This document shows positions 59,901-64,000 of a DNA stretch of 64,000 bases, piece after piece. Both the position numbers and the translations under genes were made by a program. The stretch comes from an uncultured Prevotella sp. Its GTDB lineage: Bacteria; Bacteroidota; Bacteroidia; Bacteroidales; Bacteroidaceae. Location of the stretch: assembly GCA_946186115.1 (NCBI GenBank), contig CAMHLV010000004.1, positions 32,171-96,170 on the forward strand. The letters are read 5' to 3'. Below the pieces are notes generated by a model. It was not told the origin of the DNA, made no database searches, and was given only the letters and a program-made list of their open reading frames with translations. Numbering within the stretch: position 1 is the first letter of the stretch; every line of letters starts with the position of its first letter.

Positions 59901-61593
59901 ACAGCTGGTTGCGACTGACGACGTCGGCATGGACACGACCGTTATGGACATCGGCCACAACATTCATGCGGTCGAGGTTCCAGCTGCCGTAGCGCAGATG
60001 GGTGATATCGGCATCGGCCTTCAGCGTGGTGCGTGGCGAGAAGATGTCGGTGCCCTGACCTTGGGCTTTCACATCGGCCGTAACGGTATAGATGGAGTCG
60101 TGGGGCATGAAATGGTGGACATTGAGATTGGTAGCGTTCACCGTAGCATCGTATCGCATGAGGTCGGTATTGATGTTACCCTTCACCTTGACTTTGCCGC
60201 CACCCTCATAGGCTGTGACATCGGCAAAATACTGGGCTCCGTCGGCCTTTACACGTCCTTCGGCACGTATGCCGGAAGGTATGCGGTAGTTGCGTTGCAC
60301 ATCGCGAGGCAGAACAGCAGTAACAAAGCCTAAGTTCTGAGTCTTGGCCTTAAACTGCACGTCGGCACGTAGTTTTTTAGGATTGTTGAGGTTGGCTATG
60401 AATCCGTCGGCCTGTGCTTCGAAGGCTGTGGGCAGAGAGACGTCGAGGTCGGAGAACTCCATCATGTCCATATTGCCGTTGAGGCGTCCCCTGACGCTTA
60501 GCGGATAGTGGGGCCACCGCTCTTGCATGGCTTTAGGCATACTCTCGGCAAAGCGCATCATATCTTGTTTGCCTATTTGGGCATCGACCATCAGATTCAT
60601 ATTGCCGGGGTTGACAGAATCGGTCAGCGACAGAGGCATATCCAACTCGGCATAGATGTCGGAGTCGGGGGTCTTCAAGCGGAATCGCGGCAGACGGACG
60701 GTGCCGTTTTCCATTTCAATGGGACCAGCGAGTTCTGTCACCTCCATGCCGCTCTTCTCTTTGAGTGCAACCTGTCGGATGTTGAATCGCAGGGAGGGGT
60801 CGTGGAAGTAGATGCTGTCAATACCTATGTTGAGATGTGTCAGGTCAATATGGTTGAAGTCGAGCCCGTTGATCTTTGGTTCGAAATTCTGGTCGTAGGC
60901 CAACTGTCCGTTGTTCCAGTCAAAACTGCCTACGGTATATGTCTCAGTGCCAAGGTCTATGTTTCCTTCTCGGGCTATCAGTTCGCCAAGATGTGCCTTG
61001 ACACTCATGGTGTCGCCTGGCATGTGGAAGTCAATGTCGGAGCGCACAATGGTGGCATCGTCGAAATGAATCTTCCAGAGGTTTTCTGTCTTTGTCGTGT
61101 CCTCTGGAACAGAGTCGTTCATGGCTATGGCGAACCTGGCATCCTCCAACCTGGCTCCGTTCACCTCGACAGTCTGCTTGTCAAGGTCGATGCCACGGCT
61201 CTTTACTGACAGCAGCTTGAAGTCGCCTTTTATCCAGGCGGCATCGATAAAACCGTTGGTGTTTATTTTTGCATTTGCTACCTCCAACTCGTCAATCACC
61301 ACCTGCTTGTGAAGAAGAGGCAACAACTGTACATCGACCACCATGCGCTCTACGTCGGCGATGGTATCGGTGGCTTTGATGGCTTTAAAATCGTCGAGTA
61401 CCAAATCCAATGGGAAGGAGAGATCGACGTGGCCAACGGTAATCTGCATACCTGTCTTCTCGGATGCTACCTCGGCAACTTTATCGACAGCCCAGTTCTG
61501 GACTGGAGGCAGATAGAGCAGTAACACCAGTACGGCAAACAGCAGTACAGGTGACAGCAGTATGGCCAATATCCACCAGAACGTCTTCTTCAT
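56968..61593 (-). CDS. tamB: TamB, translocation and assembly module inner-membrane protein
   Basis: 1541 residues. One N-terminal transmembrane helix (TFWWILAILLSPVLLFAVLV), then a long AsmA-like/beta-taco periplasmic part built of repeated amphipathic strands, and the C-terminal TamB (DUF490) domain (GSYIEFTGDPMNPTLNITAT, LSSEISQITGNALRTLDLSV, KITVGGKVSTG). It spans the periplasm to TamL and is implicated in lipid transport or outer-membrane protein assembly. Directly upstream of and overlapping tamL. Confidence 0.92.
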   Translation of the reverse strand: MKKTFWWILAILLSPVLLFAVLVLLLYLPPVQNWAVDKVAEVASEKTGMQITVGHVDLSFPLDLVLDDFKAIKATDTIADVERMVVDVQLLPLLHKQVVIDELEVANAKINTNGFIDAAWIKGDFKLLSVKSRGIDLDKQTVEVNGARLEDARFAIAMNDSVPEDTTKTENLWKIHFDDATIVRSDIDFHMPGDTMSVKAHLGELIAREGNIDLGTETYTVGSFDWNNGQLAYDQNFEPKINGLDFNHIDLTHLNIGIDSIYFHDPSLRFNIRQVALKEKSGMEVTELAGPIEMENGTVRLPRFRLKTPDSDIYAELDMPLSLTDSVNPGNMNLMVDAQIGKQDMMRFAESMPKAMQERWPHYPLSVRGRLNGNMDMMEFSDLDVSLPTAFEAQADGFIANLNNPKKLRADVQFKAKTQNLGFVTAVLPRDVQRNYRIPSGIRAEGRVKADGAQYFADVTAYEGGGKVKVKGNINTDLMRYDATVNATNLNVHHFMPHDSIYTVTADVKAQGQGTDIFSPRTTLKADADITHLRYGSWNLDRMNVVADVHNGRVHADVVSRNQLLEGTVTLDALMKKQGFDGTLTADLSHADLYKMQLVDRPLSIGVCGHVDISSDLKMTHTVSGLFNDLSIRDSSNTYRPSDIGLLVKTRQDTTYVRAQSGDFIVKLDASGNYEQLLQKFSVLSDSVMAQYNQRIINQSAIRRLLPTMKLHVESLRENPVITFLNSTQNIDFKSLLFDLDASPATGLNGKGYVHSLTVGEVRLDTITFRLTQRDSHLSFGGQVRNNKKNPQIVFNALFDGVLQERGATMGVRYYDSEDRLGGRIGAQAEMVDSGLNFHLVPERPTLGYKEFNLNSDNFIFLGKDNKVKARIDLIADDGTGVKIYSEDSDPTALQDITISMNKFNLEDLTSVMPYAPRLTGLLNGDHHVVLDHEGHLSVVSDMSVQNMTYERCPIGNVSTELVYLQKEDDAHAIEARLLMDGEEVGMLTGTYYNQDKGSVDARFLMERLPLSLINGFVPDQLFGLHGFGEGELSIKGPLAAPQVDGEIYLDSAYLESVPYGMRLRFDNDPVRIIGSKLLLENFTVYAYNDNPLNVQGDVDFSNLERVMVNLRMRAQNFQLIGAKENPNSVAYGKAFVNVFARMRGPVDNLSLRGRLDVLGSTDMSYVLRDSPLTTDNQLNELVKFTDFSDTTQVVVEPPVLNGFQMDMTVDVSKGAHVMAYLNTDHSNYIDLVGGGTLRMQYTPADNLQLRGRYTLSNGEMKYSMHVIPLKTFTIQDGSYIEFTGDPMNPTLNITATERTKAVVGGTEGAGRSVTFDCGVVITKTLNDMGLVFTLDAPEDMQIHSELQSMGVEQRSKLAVTMLTTGMYLADGQTGAFSMNSALSSFLSSEISQITGNALRTLDLSVGMDQSSDGAGNLHTDYSFKFAKRFMDNRLKITVGGKVSTGAELQQRNNSFFDNVSLEYRLDQTANKFITLYYQNNSYDWLDGYSQKYGGGYMWRRKLQSFWDIFRFKDPAPQYTPRVPLAPRDSTKQTTITDEKK

Positions 61594-61611
61594 TGAATGG
61601 ATTCTTATAGT

Positions 61612-61650
61612 TTAAAGTTTAAAGTTTAGAGTTTAGAGTTTAAAGTTTAA
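61612..61650. repeat. TTTAAAG/TTTAGAG heptamer repeat at the rluA 3' end
   Basis: Six near-identical heptamers (AGTTTAA, AGTTTAG). The rluA stop codon and last codons are formed by the repeat. Confidence 0.82.
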
Positions 61651-62332
61651 AGACTGATGTTTGGAGCTTTGAGAAACTCTGCCAGAGGGTATCATGAGGC
61701 AGAGGGGCCTCCACAACAATATCCTGTTTAGATACGGGGTGCACAAACTCTACGCGGCGGGCCATCAGAGAGATGCTGCCATCGGGGTTAGACCTCTTGG
61801 AACCGTACTTCAGATCTCCCTTGATAGGGCAGCCCATGGCAGCCAACTGGCATCGTATCTGGTGGTGACGCCCTGTCAGCAGGTTAACCTCAAGTAGCCA
61901 ATAGCGCTCAGAGTGGCCGATTACCTTGTATTTCAGCATGGCCTTCTTGGCCTGAGGCTTCTCACGGTCGTAGGCATACGACTTGTTTTGCTTCTCATTG
62001 CGCACCAGCCAGTGCTGAAGCAGGCCCTCCGGTTGCTGGGGTGGGTTCTGGACGATAGCCCAATATGTCTTGTGTACCTCGCCGTTACGGAACATGTCGT
62101 TAAGCCGGGTCAGTGCCTTCGATGTACGGGCAAATACTACCAAACCGCTGACCGGGCGGTCGAGGCGATGAACCACACCAAGGAATACGGCGCCGGGCTT
62201 GGCGTATTTCTCCTTGATATAGTCCTTTACAATATCAGAGAGGGGACGGTCGCCGGTCTTGTCACCCTGGACGATCTCCCCACTCTGTTTGTTAACAATG
62301 ATAATATGGTTGTCCTCGTAGACGACTTCCAT
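61640..62332 (-). CDS. RluA-family RNA pseudouridine synthase
   Basis: 230 residues. Catalytic Asp in GVVHRLDRPVSGLVVFAR, and the C-terminal LLTGRHHQIRCQLAAMGCPI motif of the family. Modifies rRNA or tRNA uridine; the target cannot be told. Start at ATG 62332, preceded by a TTTTCAATT repeat that opens the frame three codons further. The final residues and stop are inside the heptamer repeat at 61612-61650. Confidence 0.92.
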   Translation of the reverse strand: MEVVYEDNHIIIVNKQSGEIVQGDKTGDRPLSDIVKDYIKEKYAKPGAVFLGVVHRLDRPVSGLVVFARTSKALTRLNDMFRNGEVHKTYWAIVQNPPQQPEGLLQHWLVRNEKQNKSYAYDREKPQAKKAMLKYKVIGHSERYWLLEVNLLTGRHHQIRCQLAAMGCPIKGDLKYGSKRSNPDGSISLMARRVEFVHPVSKQDIVVEAPLPHDTLWQSFSKLQTSVFKL

Positions 62333-62364
62333 AATTTTCAATTTTCAATTTTCAATTCTCAATT
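62333..62364. repeat. TTTTCAATT repeat between fabG and rluA
   Basis: About 30 bases of TTTTCAA/TTCTCAA units abutting the rluA start codon, the same vocabulary as at 16357-16416 and 16690-16724. Confidence 0.85.
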
Positions 62365-62366
62365 GA

Positions 62367-63104
62367 TTACATGTTCATACCGCCATCAACCTGGATGACC
62401 TGTCCGCTGACATAGCTCGACATGTCGGAGGCAAGGAATGTAGCCACGTTGGCAATATCCTCAACCTGACCGCCACGGCGAAGGGGAATCTTACCAATCC
62501 ACTCCTTGCGGATGTCGTCGGGAAGAGCCTGTGTCATAGCGGTGTCGATGAAGCCTGGGGCAATGGCATTGGCGCGAATGCCCTTCGGACCCATCTCCTG
62601 ACCAATAGACTTGGCCAGAGCGATAAGACCGGCCTTTGATGCAGCATAGTTTGCCTGGCCAGCATTGCCATGAACACCTACCACGGAAGCCATGTTGATT
62701 ATGCTACCGCCACGCTGGCGCATCATAACAGGAACACATGCATGAATGAAGTTGAAAGCCGACTTCAGGTTGACTGCTATCACTGCATCCCACTGCTGCT
62801 CGGTCATACGAAGCATCAGACCGTCTTTGGTGATACCTGCATTGTTTACCAGAATGTCGATGCTGCCGAACTCTTCCTTAACGGCTTTGACCACTTCTTC
62901 GGTCTGAGCGAAATCTGCGGCATTCGAGGCATAGCTCTTTGCCTTTACACCAAGAGCGGCAATCTCTTTCTCGGTCTCTTCATTTACTTCCAGATCGGTG
63001 AAAGCGATGTTAGCTCCTTCTGAGGCAAACTTCAATGCAATTGCTTTTCCGATTCCGCGTGCAGCACCAGTGATGAGTGCTGTCTTACCTTCTAATAGTC
63101 CCAT
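62367..63104 (-). CDS. fabG: 3-oxoacyl-[acyl-carrier-protein] reductase
   Basis: 245-residue short-chain dehydrogenase that reduces 3-oxoacyl-ACP with NADPH in fatty acid synthesis. TGAARGIGKAIA (Rossmann), NNAGITKDG, Ser-Tyr-Lys triad (MASVVGVHGNAGQANYAASK) and the GFIDTAMT segment all fit FabG. The end (SGQVIQVDGGMNM) is canonical. Confidence 0.95.
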   Translation of the reverse strand: MGLLEGKTALITGAARGIGKAIALKFASEGANIAFTDLEVNEETEKEIAALGVKAKSYASNAADFAQTEEVVKAVKEEFGSIDILVNNAGITKDGLMLRMTEQQWDAVIAVNLKSAFNFIHACVPVMMRQRGGSIINMASVVGVHGNAGQANYAASKAGLIALAKSIGQEMGPKGIRANAIAPGFIDTAMTQALPDDIRKEWIGKIPLRRGGQVEDIANVATFLASDMSSYVSGQVIQVDGGMNM

Positions 63105-63165
63105 AATTCTTTTAATTCTTTATTTAAAATTAATATTGTCGGTGTTATAATAACCTGAATTCTGA

Positions 63166-63759
63166 TTAAAACCTGTTTCTCTTGCCCAATGCACCATATA
63201 CAAACTTGGCCACCTGGGGCTTGGTGTCCTCCTCTTTCATACCACGGGCTATACGCCCATAGATATAAGGCACTTCAAGACCTTTGATACAATAGTGGGT
63301 AATGTCGGCAACCAAATCGACGTTGTCGATGTCGAATTCACCGTCTTCTTTGCCCTCACGGAATACCTTGCGGAACAACTCTATCTCGGCATCGTCGAAA
63401 TTCTTGCGAACCTTCTCGACCATCCAGATGTTGCGGAAGAACTCGGCGCGCAGGTTGCCATTGCGCACTACAGTCTCACGAATCATGCTCAGATGCATGT
63501 ATATCAGTTCAATAATCTTCTCCTGAGGCGGTATCCGCTTTGCTGCCACCTCATCGAGCTTGTCGGAAAGACGCTCAAGTTCACACTCTATTACAGCGTA
63601 ATAGATGTCCTCCTTTGACTTGAAATATGTATATAGCGTGCGACGTCCTTTGCCAGATGACTGAGCAATATCGTTCATCGTTGTGTTCTCTAGGCCGTTT
63701 TTGGCAAATAACTGACGGGCTACATCTACAAGTTTCTGTCTGGTCTTCGATATCGACAT
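63166..63759 (-). CDS. TetR/AcrR family transcriptional regulator
   Basis: 197 residues. N-terminal HTH (KLVDVARQLFAKNGLENTTM, NDIAQSSGKGRRTLYTYFKS) and a helical ligand domain. 61 bases upstream of fabG and co-directional; it may regulate fatty acid synthesis genes, but the ligand is unknown. Confidence 0.92.
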   Translation of the reverse strand: MSISKTRQKLVDVARQLFAKNGLENTTMNDIAQSSGKGRRTLYTYFKSKEDIYYAVIECELERLSDKLDEVAAKRIPPQEKIIELIYMHLSMIRETVVRNGNLRAEFFRNIWMVEKVRKNFDDAEIELFRKVFREGKEDGEFDIDNVDLVADITHYCIKGLEVPYIYGRIARGMKEEDTKPQVAKFVYGALGKRNRF

Positions 63760-63811
63760 GTTCTTTGTCCTCCTGATATTTTATAGCATTGCACATTGCT
63801 AATACCGTGTG

Positions 63812-63819
63812 CAAAATTA
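63812..63819 (-). promoter_or_regulatory. -7 promoter element of the TetR-fabG-rluA region
   Basis: TAATTTTG on the minus strand, 53 bases before the TetR start. Confidence 0.6.
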
Positions 63820-63899
63820 AGTAATTGTTGTGAAACAGCCAAATTTTTTAGGCTGAAATGTTCTAAAATACCCATTTTATGTGAAAAGTATGCAAAATA

Positions 63900-63931
63900 T
63901 TTGGTCGTTACAAAAATAATGATTACCTTTG
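63900..63931 (+). promoter_or_regulatory. promoter of tRNA-Met
   Basis: TTTG (63900-63903), 20 bases, TACCTTTG (63924-63931). Confidence 0.72.
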
Positions 63932-63951
63932 CACCCGCAAAAATAAAACAT

Positions 63952-64000
63952 CGCGGAGTGGAGCAGTTGGTAGCTCGCCAGGCTCATAACCTGGAGGTCG
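63952..64000 (+). tRNA. tRNA-Met (anticodon CAT), truncated by the window end
   Basis: Acceptor 5' strand CGCGGAG, D-arm GAGC-AGTTGGTA-GCTC, anticodon stem CCAGG/CCTGG with loop CTCATAA, then AGGTCG at the window edge. The 5' C and D-arm resemble initiator tRNA, but the anticodon stem has only two G-C pairs next to the loop instead of the three seen in most initiators, so initiator versus elongator is open. Confidence 0.88.

Overview
The window looks like a chromosome segment of a Bacteroidota bacterium, most likely a gut or rumen Prevotella-type organism. Support comes from the repeated Bacteroidota promoter signature (TTTG, about 20 bases, then TAnnTTTG) ahead of many genes, type IX secretion components (PorQ) with matching C-terminal tails on secreted proteins, lipobox TamL/TamB, many secreted pectinases, an NBU-type mobilizable element in a serine tRNA gene, and near absence of Shine-Dalgarno sites. 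No species is claimed.

Layout. 1-12630: six co-directional genes for secreted pectin-degrading enzymes (four PL9-type beta-helix lyases, one PL1 pectate lyase, one CE8 pectin methylesterase) with gaps of 40 bases or less; no SusC/SusD pair is visible, so any uptake genes lie upstream. 12657-14392 (minus): cmk and porQ. 14502-17244 (plus): tonB, a polyprenyl diphosphate synthase gene and tatD, separated and partly invaded by short A/T-rich repeats. 17266-26423 (minus): a 60-residue peptide gene, a 2197-residue adhesin with three ~250-residue repeats and a starch-binding-like module, and a 776-residue PKD/adhesin protein.

26887-37122 is a 10.2-kb integrative mobilizable element flanked by a 17-bp direct repeat (ATCCTGTTCTCTCCGCA). 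The left copy is the 3' end of an intact tRNA-Ser(GGA). It carries an excisionase-like HTH gene, a tyrosine integrase, two primase/replication genes, a structured oriT-like region and a MobV-type relaxase, followed by cargo: a candidate rod-shaped non-coding RNA, a secreted protein, a lipoprotein and HicAB. Repeats inside it (a GTTAC/GTAAC cluster at 30843-31014, a 26-bp motif at 27142 and 32061, a tandem hairpin block at 32775-32853) suggest an uncharacterised control and replication circuit.

37212-49925: dinB, an HxlR regulator with a 95-bp tandem repeat in its leader, divergent cupin and flavin-oxidase-like genes, an MntA/HepT toxin-antitoxin pair, two gene remnants, an esterase/ATP-grasp pair, a TonB receptor with a periplasmic metal-binding protein, HipBA, a cyclophilin, a promoter-plus-terminator unit on the minus strand (48556-48745) that looks like a small RNA gene, a GNAT acetyltransferase and a DUF5606-type protein.

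50047-64000: a large outer-membrane beta-barrel protein with a glycine-rich tail, aroB, the tamL/tamB outer-membrane assembly pair, an RluA-type pseudouridine synthase, fabG, a TetR regulator, and the first 49 bases of a tRNA-Met. No rRNA genes or CRISPR arrays were found.
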